Counted from the first letter of the stretch, positions 53,319 to 62,189 are shown. The stretch is DNA of 64,000 bases from Micromonospora profundi (GCF_011927785.1 NZ_JAATJK010000001.1:6109001-6173000), one strand, 5' to 3'. Program-made: numbers and translations. The notes: generated from the letters alone by a model not told the origin.

Positions 53319-54049
53319 AATCGGACAGCTTGATGCCGGCCGGTGACCACGTGGACATCGGCGGCTACCTGACGGGCGAGCTCGACCCCGAGCAGCTCCG
53401 GCAGGCGGAGGAGCACCTGGCGGGCTGCGCGGAGTGCCGCACCGAGGTCGAGTCCCTCAAGGAGTGGCAGACCGCGCTCGAAGCCGTACCCGAGGCGATG
53501 TTGCTCGACGGCCCGCCGGAGGGCGGCGACCTGCTGTTGCAGCGGACCCTGCGCCAGGTGCGCAGCGAATCGGCCGGGCATCGCCAGCGCCGCGGGATGC
53601 TCCTGAGCGCCGCCGCTGTGGTGGCTCTCGCCGCCGCGACCGCTGGCGGCGTCCTGCTCGGCCGCAGCACCGGTGACGCGCCTGACACGCGTGCGCTGCC
53701 GACCCCGCCCGCCCCGTCGACAGCGGTGTCCGCCGCCAACCCCGCCACCCGGTACGCCAGCACGACCGACCAGGGCACGGGTGCCCGACTCACCGTCGCG
53801 GTGGTCCCGGCGGCTGGCTGGGTGCGTGTCAACGCTGCGGTGTCCGGGATCCCGCAGGGGGAACGCTGCCGGTTGCTGGTCCTCGGCAAGGACGGAAGTA
53901 CGGTGGTGGCGGGCAGTTGGCTGGTGTCCGAAGACGGGGCGGCCGGGGGCACCACGCTCGATGGCAGCGCCCTGATCGACCCCGCCCAGGTCGACGGTGT
54001 GCGTGTGGAGAACACCGACGGCAAGACGTACGCCGTCGCGAAGCTGTAG
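53315..54049 (+). CDS. Membrane zinc anti-sigma factor, RslA-like
   Basis: 244 residues from ATG 53315, overlapping sigL by ATGA. The N-terminal zinc anti-sigma domain has the HxxxCxxC motif (His34, Cys38, Cys41 in EEHLAGCAEC), then a basic segment, one membrane helix (LSAAAVVALAAATAGGVLLG) and an extracellular domain of about 120 residues (RLTVAVVPAAGWVRVNAAVS). It would hold the sigma factor at the membrane and release it on a redox or envelope signal, as RslA does in Mycobacterium. The terminator at 54212 closes the transcript. Confidence 0.88.
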   Translation: MKSDSLMPAGDHVDIGGYLTGELDPEQLRQAEEHLAGCAECRTEVESLKEWQTALEAVPEAMLLDGPPEGGDLLLQRTLRQVRSESAGHRQRRGMLLSAAAVVALAAATAGGVLLGRSTGDAPDTRALPTPPAPSTAVSAANPATRYASTTDQGTGARLTVAVVPAAGWVRVNAAVSGIPQGERCRLLVLGKDGSTVVAGSWLVSEDGAAGGTTLDGSALIDPAQVDGVRVENTDGKTYAVAKL

Positions 54050-54211
54050 CCGGGCGGACCCGTGCCGTGGCCCAGCGCCCGGCCCATCGGCTCTGCGCCC
54101 ATGTTGTGAGACCTCATCTTTCGTCGCCCTCGCGGCGGCGAGGCGCGGGCACGGCACCTCGATCGGCAAAGGTCGACAGGGCGCATGCCGGCCACGGCTC
54201 GACCGGTACGA

Positions 54212-54256
54212 AAACGGGTGTGCCCCCCGGCAAGGAGCCGGGGGGCACACCCGTTT
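54212..54256. terminator. Strong bidirectional terminator
   Basis: Perfect 20-bp stem (54212-54231 with 54237-54256) and AAGGA loop, with an A-rich 5' flank and TTT at the end. It lies between the convergent anti-sigma and lipoprotein genes. Confidence 0.92.
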
Positions 54257-54275
54257 GTCGAGCTGGGACCGTCGG

Positions 54276-55208
54276 TCAGTTGAAGCGGACCGAGACGACG
54301 GCCTCGTCGAAGCCGATCGTCGCCAGGTCGGCGACGTCCCCGTCGATGACCTGGGACCGGCCCGTGCAGTCGCGACCCGCCCAGATCTTCAGCGAGCCGA
54401 GGGCCGCGACGGAGGAGGCAACGCCCGGACGGGCCAGGTTCTGGCACCCGTTGCCGGCCACGCCCTGCGAGGCGCCGTTGTCGCTGAAGTTGGCCTCGTC
54501 GAAGAAGACGGCGCTGGTGGCGGGCGGAGCGGTTCCGTTACCGGTGCCCGGGGTTTCCTGACCGCCCTCCGGCGCGCCGGCCTTGCCACCGGCCGGGGTT
54601 ACGCCGAACCAGGTGCCTCCGACGCCCTGACCGAGGGTGTCCCCACGCTTGGTGTCCTTGGCGAAGCGGTACACCGGCCATCCGCCGATGGTGACCTGCC
54701 GCGTGCCGTCGGCGCGCCGGACCGTACCGACCTTTGACTTCTTGATCCCCGCGATGAAGATCTTGCCGCCCGGTGCCACCGTGACCGGCGGCCAGGTCTG
54801 GGCACACTCGCCGTTGCAGGTCGAGGTGGGCGGGTTGTTGCTGTCCTTGTCGAAGCGGTAGAGCGTCAGTCCCGCACCGTTGACGACCACCGGGTTGAGG
54901 TCGCCTGCCCGGCTCGCTGTCAACTGGACCCACCGTTGCGCCGACTGCCGGGCCGCGCCCGCCGCGACACCGCCGTTCGGCACCGCCCAGTCACCGGTGT
55001 TGGCTGCCGAGTTGTTCGACTTCGCGGTGCCGGAGAGCAGCGCGAGGTCGCCGCCCACAGCGTCGTTCGCGGGTGCCGTGGCCTCGCCACCGGCCGGTGC
55101 GGACGCCCTCGCCGGGGCAGGCGCCTCGGGGGTCGAACTGCACGCCGACAACGCCACCGTGCCGGCCGCCATGACGGCGACGAGGGGCACCAGGTGCTTG
55201 CGCATCAT
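54276..55208 (-). CDS. Lipoprotein with YxFxxD motif fused to a crystallin-like domain, copy 3
   Basis: 310 residues from ATG 55208. Lipobox GTVALSAC, spacer, then the repeat domain (LTLYRFDKDSNNPPTSTCNG, AQTWPPVTV, WPVYRFAKDTKRGDTLG). A Pro/Gly linker joins it to about 75 extra C-terminal residues with VFFDEANFSDNGASQ, CQNL, LKIWAGRDCTGRS and GFDEAVVSVRF. These resemble the beta/gamma-crystallin or peptidase-inhibitor I36 fold. This extension is absent from the other two copies. The SigL-like promoter P5 is upstream. Confidence 0.82.
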   Translation of the reverse strand: MMRKHLVPLVAVMAAGTVALSACSSTPEAPAPARASAPAGGEATAPANDAVGGDLALLSGTAKSNNSAANTGDWAVPNGGVAAGAARQSAQRWVQLTASRAGDLNPVVVNGAGLTLYRFDKDSNNPPTSTCNGECAQTWPPVTVAPGGKIFIAGIKKSKVGTVRRADGTRQVTIGGWPVYRFAKDTKRGDTLGQGVGGTWFGVTPAGGKAGAPEGGQETPGTGNGTAPPATSAVFFDEANFSDNGASQGVAGNGCQNLARPGVASSVAALGSLKIWAGRDCTGRSQVIDGDVADLATIGFDEAVVSVRFN

Positions 55209-55265
55209 TTTCGGGATCTCCCAGGTTCTCTCCGCTTCCAGTACGTCCGGAAGCCGTTCGGCATC

Positions 55266-55293
55266 CACACGGACCTCACTCGGAATCGGTTCA
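55266..55293 (-). promoter_or_regulatory. SigL-like ECF promoter P5
   Basis: Minus strand TGAACC (55293-55288), 16-bp spacer, CGTGTG (55271-55266), 58 bp before the lipoprotein start at 55208. Confidence 0.85.
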
Positions 55294-55421
55294 GCCGACT
55301 TCGGCCCTGACTACCTCCGGCGCCTCAGCGGAGAGTCACCGCACGAACACTATTGAGGTGCAGTGATAGATCCACTAAGTTCGATCACAGTCCAGCTTCG
55401 ACGTTCCCGGAGGGTGACCCC

Positions 55422-55970
55422 ATCGCACACATCGATCTAGGGGTGGACGAGACCGAACTCCCCGGCATCCGTGGCCCCCTGCGCTTCCGGCCCGAGACCG
55501 GCGGACCGTTGCTTGAGCTGGTTGAGGTGCTGCTACGCGGGCCGCACCCCCTCTCACCGGGGGAGCGGGAGTTGATCGCCGCGTACGTCTCCGGTCGCAA
55601 CGAGTGCACCTACTGCTGCTCGGCGCACTCGGCGTACGCGGCGGCGCAGCTCGACGAGGGCATGACCCTTGTCGACCAGGTGCGCGCCGATCCGGACAGC
55701 GCCCCGATCTCCGCGAAACTGCGCGCACTGCTGCGCATCGCCGGTGCCGTCCAGGTCAGTGGCCGGGAGGTCACCTCCGAAATGGTCGCGGCGGCCCGTG
55801 CCGAGGGCGCCACGGATCTGGAGATCCACGACACGGTGCTCATCGCGGCGGCCTTTTGCATGTTCAACAGGTACGTCGACGGCCTCGGCACGCAGCCGGC
55901 GGCCGACCCGCTGTGGTACGCGCAAGCGTCCGACCGCATCGTCAACATCGGTTACCGCCAGGTCGTCTGA
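55422..55970 (+). CDS. AhpD-like carboxymuconolactone decarboxylase-family peroxidase, copy 1
   Basis: 182 residues if it starts at ATC 55422. There GGAGG lies 8 nt upstream, and the start aligns with the ATG of copy 2 (AHIDLGVDETELPG against AHIDLGVDETEFPG), with identical length. The other in-frame choice is TTG 55353, with no ribosome site. The catalytic CxxCxxxH-type motif is ECTYCCSAHSAYAAA. Such proteins are thiol-dependent peroxidases or related alkylhydroperoxidases. A tandem paralogue follows after 68 bp. Confidence 0.82.
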   Translation: MAHIDLGVDETELPGIRGPLRFRPETGGPLLELVEVLLRGPHPLSPGERELIAAYVSGRNECTYCCSAHSAYAAAQLDEGMTLVDQVRADPDSAPISAKLRALLRIAGAVQVSGREVTSEMVAAARAEGATDLEIHDTVLIAAAFCMFNRYVDGLGTQPAADPLWYAQASDRIVNIGYRQVV

Positions 55971-56038
55971 CGACGACGATCCCGGCGTCACCGCACCGAG
56001 CCCTGCCCACCTACGAGCAGAACCCGGAGTTGCAGGCA

Positions 56039-56587
56039 ATGGCACACATCGACCTGGGCGTGGACGAGACCGAGTTTCCCGGGGTCCGGGGCCTGATGAA
56101 GTACCGGCCGGTGACCGGGAAGCCGATGATGGAGCTGGCCGAAACCCTGCTGCGTGGGCCGCTGAGTCTGCCGACGGCTGATCGGGAGTTGATCGCCGCG
56201 TACGTCTCCGGTCGCAACGAGTGCACCTACTGCTGCTCGGCGCACTCGGCATTCGCGGCGGCCCTGCTCGACGAGGGCATGACGGTTGTCGACCAGGTAC
56301 GCGCCGATGTGGACACTGCCCCGGTCGGCGCGAAACTGTGCGCTCTGCTGCACATCGCCGGGGCCGTGCAGCGCAGCGGCCGCGAGGTCACCCCCGAGTT
56401 GGTCGAGGCGGCCCGCACCGAGGGCGCCACCGACGAGGAGATCCACGACACGGTGCTGATCGCGGCGGCCTTCTGCATGGTCAACAGGTACGTCGACGGC
56501 CTGGGCACGTTCGCCCCGAGTGATCCGAAGTTCTACGACGAGGCGGCCCAAAGGATCACCAGCGTCGGCTACCGCAACATGGCCTGA
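56039..56587 (+). CDS. AhpD-like carboxymuconolactone decarboxylase-family peroxidase, copy 2
   Basis: 182 residues from ATG 56039, with GGAG about 10 nt upstream. It has the same architecture and CTYCCSAHSAFAAA redox motif as copy 1, and nearly every block is shared, so this is a recent tandem duplication. Both probably reduce peroxides in the cytoplasm. The duplicates may form a hetero-oligomer. Confidence 0.88.
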   Translation: MAHIDLGVDETEFPGVRGLMKYRPVTGKPMMELAETLLRGPLSLPTADRELIAAYVSGRNECTYCCSAHSAFAAALLDEGMTVVDQVRADVDTAPVGAKLCALLHIAGAVQRSGREVTPELVEAARTEGATDEEIHDTVLIAAAFCMVNRYVDGLGTFAPSDPKFYDEAAQRITSVGYRNMA

Positions 56588-56678
56588 GCGCTCTTGTCGA
56601 TCCGCGCCCGGGCGGCCGAGGGCGGCAACAGTCGTACCCATGGACCGGTTTGTTGTTTGGTAGCGCCATGATGCGTGC

Positions 56679-57239
56679 GTGAACATGTGGCGACGACGCT
56701 CGTCGGTCTGGGCGAACCTCGGTTGCGTGTTGCTGGTGGTGGCCGGAGGCGCATTGCTGTGGCTGCCGTTCCACACCCAGTTCGAGCTGGACGACTGGGC
56801 AGCCGAGCTGAGGACGAGGGGCGTGCCGGCGCGGGCGGTCGTCGACGACCGCGTGACGAAGGAAGGCGGCAATCGGGAGAGCCCGTCCACCACAATGTAT
56901 TTCCGGTACGACCTGTCCGGCCGGACGTACGAGCAGGAGGTCGGCTGCGTCGAGGTGTGCCGGTCAGCCGGAGACGAGGTGTCGATCTGGGTGAACCCCG
57001 CCGACCCTGGGGACTTTGTCACGGACTTCGGCCAGCTCAGCGGGCACCGCGGTCGCGTGCAGGGAGTGCTGGGGGCCGTGGGGTTTGGGATCCTGGTCCT
57101 TGCGGTTCCGCTGCTGCTGTCACGAGTTCCGTTCCGCCGGTGGTTTCCTCGGCGTACCCGGCGCCGGCCTGTCGCGCTGGTACGGGGTGGCGGCAGATTC
57201 ACGGGCCGCTCCAAGCACAAGGGGTACGGCCGGCGTTGA
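56679..57239 (+). CDS. DUF3592-like membrane protein
   Basis: 186 residues from GTG 56679 (ATG 56685 is equally possible). Two membrane helices (residues 16-31 and 128-145) flank an extracytoplasmic beta-rich loop with FRYDLSGRTYEQEVGC and VSIWVNPADPGDFV, the usual DUF3592 pattern, followed by a very basic tail. Function unknown. Confidence 0.75.
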   Translation: MNMWRRRSSVWANLGCVLLVVAGGALLWLPFHTQFELDDWAAELRTRGVPARAVVDDRVTKEGGNRESPSTTMYFRYDLSGRTYEQEVGCVEVCRSAGDEVSIWVNPADPGDFVTDFGQLSGHRGRVQGVLGAVGFGILVLAVPLLLSRVPFRRWFPRRTRRRPVALVRGGGRFTGRSKHKGYGRR

Positions 57240-57407
57240 CAACGCCGGCGGGAAGGTGAACCTCTACCGTCCGTCCTGTCCACAGGTGGAAAGCGGACGG
57301 AAGGGCGATGGCAAGGATGTGTTGCCAAGCTTTGCGGCATCGAGTCGAAGGCGGTCCGTAGTTCGCAGGGCACCGCCAGGAACGCTTGAGCTGTGAAGGG
57401 GTGAACC

Positions 57408-57578
57408 ATGATCCGTATGATCGAGAACATCGGATACAAGGCGCTTTCGCGTCTTGTTCCGACCGCCTCGGCCTCCGCGTACAACTGCCTTTGCGAGGCC
57501 AATTCCTGGTGGCGCAGCATGGGAAAGATTTGTTACTGCACGCCGGACTGCAAGTCGGTCAAGTGCTACTGGGGATAG
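57408..57578 (+). CDS. 56-residue six-cysteine peptide, candidate RiPP or disulfide-rich peptide precursor
   Basis: ATG 57408 has AAGGGG 6 nt upstream. The N-terminal 24 residues (MIRMIENIGYKALSRLVPTA, then SASA) form an amphipathic, leader-like helix ending in an Ala-Ser-Ala stretch. The C-terminal 32 residues carry six Cys (27, 29, 42, 44, 48, 53), three Trp and a C-terminal WG. No modification enzyme of a known RiPP class lies within about 10 kb. It ends at a clear terminator (57655-57685), so it is a single-gene transcript. I know no characterised family. It may be a secreted disulfide-rich peptide or a RiPP precursor with trans-acting enzymes. Confidence 0.65.
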   Translation: MIRMIENIGYKALSRLVPTASASAYNCLCEANSWWRSMGKICYCTPDCKSVKCYWG

Positions 57579-57654
57579 TGGCCGGTAGCCGGAACAGGTA
57601 GGAGACGGCCGAACTCCGTGCACGATCAAGTGCGGGGGCGTGTGACACACGTGG

Positions 57655-57685
57655 ACGGGTGGTGAGCAGTGCGCTCACCACCCGT
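57655..57685 (+). terminator. Terminator after the cysteine-rich peptide gene
   Basis: Perfect 13-bp stem (57655-57667 with 57673-57685), 5-nt loop, followed by TTC. It can also serve the facing gene at 57711. Confidence 0.85.
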
Positions 57686-57710
57686 TCGGCTGCTTGGGGT
57701 TGAGCCGGGG

Positions 57711-57941
57711 TCAGAGCTCGTCGGCTGCTCGGCGGCGGTCCGCCTCGGCGTCCGCCGCACCGACCGGGGTGCCGTCGTTGTCGCGGTGGGCGCGGGACAG
57801 GTCCACGTCCGCTCCGGCTCGGGCGGCGTCGGCCGCAGCGTCGTCCGCTCCGACGACGGTCCCGCCAGCCTCGTGGCCGGCGTCGTCGATCAGTCGTTCA
57901 GGCGCGGCCAGCCCGATGGGTGCATATCTGGGGTCGGTCAT
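57711..57941 (-). CDS. Small acidic Ala/Asp-rich protein, 76 aa
   Basis: ATG 57941 has GGAGG 7 nt upstream. Composition is dominated by Ala, Asp, Arg and Gly (GADDAAADAARAGADVDLSR), as in disordered small proteins of actinomycetes. No domain is recognised. The ribosome site makes it credible. Confidence 0.6.
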   Translation of the reverse strand: MTDPRYAPIGLAAPERLIDDAGHEAGGTVVGADDAAADAARAGADVDLSRAHRDNDGTPVGAADAEADRRRAADEL

Positions 57942-58073
57942 CTCGATCCCTCCTTGGGTCACGGCTACCCCTATTCGCTACCCAGGTTGGAGCCGGGCAC
58001 ACACATAGGCGTACACATCGACGAGTATCGACGTATGGTGATTGGGTCACCTTTCCTCTCCGAAGGGGCTGCC

Positions 58074-59129
58074 ATGATCCCGTCAGCTCTCCCCGTACCC
58101 CGGCTTGGCAGCCGCCTCGCCGTGCTGGTCGCAGCTATCGCGGTGGTCGCGGCCGGCGGCGCGGTGGTGACCGCGCGCCCGTCGGACGCCGCGCCGCCCG
58201 GTGCCGCGGTCCCTCTGGCCGCCGCCACCCCGACCGTCCCACCGGCCGCCTACCCCAACCCGGGAGTGGTGACGGGCAACGTCGGCGTGCACGACCCGAC
58301 GATTGTGCGCCGGCCCACCGGCGGCTATCTGCTGGCGCATACCGGCGACAACATCGCCCTGAAGACCTCCACCGACCGGACCGCGTTCCGCAATGCCGGC
58401 AGCGCGTTCCCCGGCGGTGCCCCGTGGACCACTGCGTACACCGGCGGCAGCCGCAACCTGTGGGCACCGGACCTCACCTACCGCGACGGCCGGTACTGGA
58501 TGTACTACTCGGCCTCCACCTTCGGGTCCAACCGGTCGGCGATCTTCCTGGCGACAAGCACCACAGGTGAGTCCGGCAGTTGGACCAACCAGGGCCTGGT
58601 GATCGAGACCCGTACCTCGGACAACTTCAACGCCATCGACCCGAACCTGTTCGTCGACTCCGACGGCCGATGGTGGCTGAGCTTCGGCTCGTTCTGGTCC
58701 GGCATCAAACTGATCGCGCTCAACCCGACGACCGGTAAGCGCGCCGACAACACGATCCACAGCATCTCCGGCCGTGGCGGCGGCGCAATCGAGGCGCCGG
58801 TGATCGTCAAGCGCGGCTTCTGGTACTACCAGTGGGTGTCCTTCGACAGGTGCTGCCAGGGCGCCTCCAGCACGTACCGGGTCATGGTCGGCAGGTCGAC
58901 AAGCGTCACCGGCCCGTACGTCGACCGCAACGGCACCCCGATGAACGCGGGCGGCGCGACCCAGGTGCTTGCCAGCCACGGCAGCATCCACGGCCCCGGT
59001 CACCAGGCCGTCATGGCGGACAGCGACGCCGACGTGCTCGTCTACCACTACTACGCGAACAACGGCACTTCGCTGCTCGGCATCAACCTCATCGGCTACG
59101 ACACCGCCGGCTGGCCGTTCGTCTACTGA
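58074..59129 (+). CDS. Secreted GH43 arabinan endo-1,5-alpha-L-arabinosidase-like enzyme
   Basis: 351 residues from ATG 58074 (AAGGGG 6 nt upstream). It has a signal peptide (residues 1-40, VLVAAIAVVAAGGAVVTA). The GH43 five-bladed propeller motifs follow: NVGVHDPTIVRRPTGGYLLA (catalytic base Asp), NLWAPDLTYRDGRYWMYYSA, NAIDPNLFVDSDGRWWLSFG (pKa-modulating Asp) and AIEAPVIVKRGFWYYQWVS (catalytic acid Glu). It should hydrolyse arabinan side chains of pectin outside the cell. The 344-bp stretch after it (59130-59473) holds no feature I can support. Confidence 0.9.
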   Translation: MIPSALPVPRLGSRLAVLVAAIAVVAAGGAVVTARPSDAAPPGAAVPLAAATPTVPPAAYPNPGVVTGNVGVHDPTIVRRPTGGYLLAHTGDNIALKTSTDRTAFRNAGSAFPGGAPWTTAYTGGSRNLWAPDLTYRDGRYWMYYSASTFGSNRSAIFLATSTTGESGSWTNQGLVIETRTSDNFNAIDPNLFVDSDGRWWLSFGSFWSGIKLIALNPTTGKRADNTIHSISGRGGGAIEAPVIVKRGFWYYQWVSFDRCCQGASSTYRVMVGRSTSVTGPYVDRNGTPMNAGGATQVLASHGSIHGPGHQAVMADSDADVLVYHYYANNGTSLLGINLIGYDTAGWPFVY

Positions 59130-59473
59130 GAGGACAGCGCTGCGAGTATGTGGGGGCTGCGAAGAGTTCCGCGCGGCCGCGACGTTGGACTACCGACAGG
59201 ACCGCTCGGAAGCTCCTCGACTTCGCTCTGATGGCGGCCGTCAGGTCACAACTGCAGAGCCGACGGTGAGCACGTGCGCACTGTCCACAGTCACCCTCAG
59301 CCGTTAGCATGGTGAGGTTCTTCAGCTGACGGGCTTCGATGTTGCCCGCCGCGGTCCCACGCCGGCCCAATCGGCCGTGCCGGATGGTGACTGCTGAGCA
59401 CATGCGAACGGTAAGGAGATCAGGGCATGGGGGTTCCTGCCGGCTGGCCGGTGACACCGGCGGAACGTCCGCA

Positions 59474-60886
59474 GTGAGGTTCCTGCGCCGCTACGTGCCG
59501 CGAGAGCCACAGATCCGTACGCTGGCCATCGCCGCACTCGTGGACTCGATCGGTAGCGGGCTCTTCCTTGCTCTTCTTCCGGTCTTCGTGGTGACGGAGC
59601 TGCACGTTCCGGCCGTGCAGGTTGGCCTGGTGGTAGGGGCGGCCAGCGTGTTCGGGCTGGTGTCACCCTTCCCCGCCGGCCACCTGGCTGACCGGTTTGG
59701 CGCGGCCCCTGTCTGGAGTGGGCTGCTGGTCACCCGGGCGGCCTGCTACACCGGCTTCCTGTTCGTCGACTCGCTGGTGCAGTACGCGGTCATCGCGTGC
59801 CTCTGCACGATGCTCGATCGAGCCAGCGGCACGGTGCAACAGACCTACGTCGTGTGCCTCGCCGCCGGAAGCAACCGCTCCGAATCGATGGCAGCCCTAC
59901 GGACGGTGAAGAACATCGGACTGAGCGTAGGTCTGGTGGGTGCCGGTGGCCTCATCGCGATTGGCGGCCGAGGGGCATTCCTGGCCGGCTTCGCGGTAAA
60001 CGCCGCTTCGTACCTGGTGCTGCTGACCACGGTACGCACGATCGAACGTCGTCGACGCGCTGGAATGGCCACCGCCGCGCCTGCCCCGGTACAGCAGGCG
60101 GTGCCGGACTTGACCGCTTCCCCGAGCGCCGCCCACGGGGCCGGTCCACCACCCGTGCTCGGCGGCCCAGCATCACCGCTGCGTAATCGCGCGTACGTAC
60201 TTCTCACGGCCGGAAACGCGATCCTCCTGCTGCACGACTCGGTACTTTTCACCCTCCTCCCACTCTGGGTGATCACCCGCACGTCGCTGCCGCACGGCTT
60301 GGTCGGCCCCCTGCTGGCACTGAACACCGTGCTCACCGTCGCCGTGCAGGTGCCGCTGACCCGCTGGTCCGATGGCGTCACGGCGGCCCGGCGGATGCTG
60401 CTGCTAGCGACGGTGCCGCTGTTGGGAGCGTGCGCGCTGTTCGCTGCGTCCGAGCCAGCGCCGCAGCTGGTGGCTATCCTCCTGGTCGCGGCGGCGGTGG
60501 TTCTGCTTACCGCCGGGGAGAACCTGCACACGGTGGGCGCATTCGAACTGGCGCACCAGTTGGCCCCGGACCGTTTCGCCGGAAGGTACCTCGGTCTGTT
60601 CAACGTCGGCGTGTCGGCGCAGATGGTGTTCGGGCCGCCGGTCATGACCGGGCTGGTACTGCGGGGCCCGCTGGGGTGGCTGGGCCTGGCCGCCGCGTTC
60701 GCGGCCGGAGCGGGTGCGCTGCTGGCCGGGGCACGCGACCCGGACAAGAACCAGACCCGCCTGGCACGTCGTTCGGACACCCCGCGGCGCTTCCGGTCGC
60801 GGCCGCCCAGCATCCCCGTTCCAGTCCCGACACCCGTCGCCGGCGCGAGTGCGCCGACGGTTGGGTCGACGTCGGAGCAGACCTGA
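59474..60886 (+). CDS. MFS transporter, likely exporter
   Basis: 470 residues from GTG 59474 (GGCGGAA upstream). ATG 59402 is in frame and possible. Twelve membrane helices are visible, with the motif A-like GHLADRFG after TM2 and a second-half TRWSDGVTAARR. A charged linker separates the halves and a Pro-rich tail ends the protein. It is in the same direction and 10 bp upstream of an ATP-grasp gene, so it is probably the export partner of the product of that enzyme. Confidence 0.88.
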   Translation: MRFLRRYVPREPQIRTLAIAALVDSIGSGLFLALLPVFVVTELHVPAVQVGLVVGAASVFGLVSPFPAGHLADRFGAAPVWSGLLVTRAACYTGFLFVDSLVQYAVIACLCTMLDRASGTVQQTYVVCLAAGSNRSESMAALRTVKNIGLSVGLVGAGGLIAIGGRGAFLAGFAVNAASYLVLLTTVRTIERRRRAGMATAAPAPVQQAVPDLTASPSAAHGAGPPPVLGGPASPLRNRAYVLLTAGNAILLLHDSVLFTLLPLWVITRTSLPHGLVGPLLALNTVLTVAVQVPLTRWSDGVTAARRMLLLATVPLLGACALFAASEPAPQLVAILLVAAAVVLLTAGENLHTVGAFELAHQLAPDRFAGRYLGLFNVGVSAQMVFGPPVMTGLVLRGPLGWLGLAAAFAAGAGALLAGARDPDKNQTRLARRSDTPRRFRSRPPSIPVPVPTPVAGASAPTVGSTSEQT

Positions 60887-60896
60887 AGGAGAGACG

Positions 60897-62174
60897 ATGT
60901 CGGGCACCGAACACGTGCTGATCGTCGGCGGCGGCCGGGAGATTCCCCAGTTGCTGCGGCGGCATGGAGCTGGCAGTCGTACGTCGGTGCTGTGCCAGCT
61001 CCCTCTGCTGCCGAAGCTGCGTGACGTCGACGAGCACGAGCGTGTCATCGGGTTGCGTGCGGACGCCTCCGACGAGGAGTGGATCGTGGCGGCGCAGCAG
61101 GTTCACGGGGCCTCGCCCGTTACCCGCATCGCATCCTTCGGCGAGCGTGACCAGATTCGGCTGGCGGTGGTCGGCAGCGCTCTGGGGCTGTCCACGCACA
61201 CTGCCGAGACGGTGGCGGCTGTGCACGACAAGCACCTGATGCGGCGGGTCCTCGCCGACGCGGGCGTGGAGAAGGTCGTGGCCGTCCGGCTCGACAACGA
61301 GGCGGCCGTCGTCGAGTGGGTGCGCGCGAATCCGGGCACCTGGGTCCTCAAACCCGTCGACGGTACGGCGAGCGCCGGGGTGGCGCTGGTCCGTAGTCAT
61401 CGGGAGGCGGCGGCGGCCTACCAGCGCTGCGTGGCCACGGAGCACACTGGCCGACGCCACTCACCCGAGGTGCTTCTGGAGGAGTATCTGACCGGGCCGC
61501 AGGTGAGCGTCGAGTCGCTGTCCGAAGACGGCGAACACGTCGTCGTGGCATACACCGGGAAATACTCCGACCCGGCAACCTTCGTCGAGTTGGGGCACGT
61601 GGTGCCGGCTGTGATCGACGACGCCGCCCGCGCCGGACTTGCGGCGCACACCACCGAGGTACTCGACGCGCTCGGCGTACGCGACGGGACCTGTCACACC
61701 GAGTTCGTGCTCACACCCGACGGGCCTCGCACCATAGAAACCCACCTTCGGGTCGCCGGAGACGAGATCCCCTACCTGGTGCATGACGCGACCGGGGTGG
61801 ACCTCATCGGGTGCGTGGTGCGGCAGACATTCGGCGAGCGGGTCCTACCTGAGGTTCGCCGTACGCTGGCGGCGACACCTGTTCGTCCGCAGGCGATCTG
61901 GTTCGGCACGGCGCCCTGTGCGGGCGAGGTGGATCGGTGGGAGGGGCTCGACGAGGCCCGCGCGGCAGGTCCGTCAGTGACGCTGACGGTGGAGGCCCAC
62001 CCCGGCGATCGGGTGGTGCCGCTCGGAGACTCGCACTCCCGGGTGGTGTGGGCCCGTGCCGAAGGCGGGACCGCCGACGAGGCGCTGCGTCGCGCGTACA
62101 CGGCCGTCGCCGCGTGTCGGTTGGTCGTGACCGTACCGACCGTGCCCGACGGCGGCGTCCAGACAGCCCTGTGA
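60897..62174 (+). CDS. ATP-grasp ligase, copy 1
   Basis: 425 residues from ATG 60897 (AAGGAGA upstream). The ATP-grasp fold is indicated by KHLMRRVLADAGVEKVVAV (N-terminal sensor), the nucleotide-loop TWVLKPVDGTASAGV, the acidic metal-binding pair in VLLEEYLTGP, and ETHLRVAGDEIPYLV at the end of the catalytic domain. ATP-grasp enzymes make carboxylate-amine or thioester bonds via acyl phosphates, often between amino acids. It is paralogous to the gene at 63416. Substrates are unknown. Confidence 0.85.
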   Translation: MSGTEHVLIVGGGREIPQLLRRHGAGSRTSVLCQLPLLPKLRDVDEHERVIGLRADASDEEWIVAAQQVHGASPVTRIASFGERDQIRLAVVGSALGLSTHTAETVAAVHDKHLMRRVLADAGVEKVVAVRLDNEAAVVEWVRANPGTWVLKPVDGTASAGVALVRSHREAAAAYQRCVATEHTGRRHSPEVLLEEYLTGPQVSVESLSEDGEHVVVAYTGKYSDPATFVELGHVVPAVIDDAARAGLAAHTTEVLDALGVRDGTCHTEFVLTPDGPRTIETHLRVAGDEIPYLVHDATGVDLIGCVVRQTFGERVLPEVRRTLAATPVRPQAIWFGTAPCAGEVDRWEGLDEARAAGPSVTLTVEAHPGDRVVPLGDSHSRVVWARAEGGTADEALRRAYTAVAACRLVVTVPTVPDGGVQTAL

Positions 62175-62189
62175 CAGGTGGCAGGCCGT

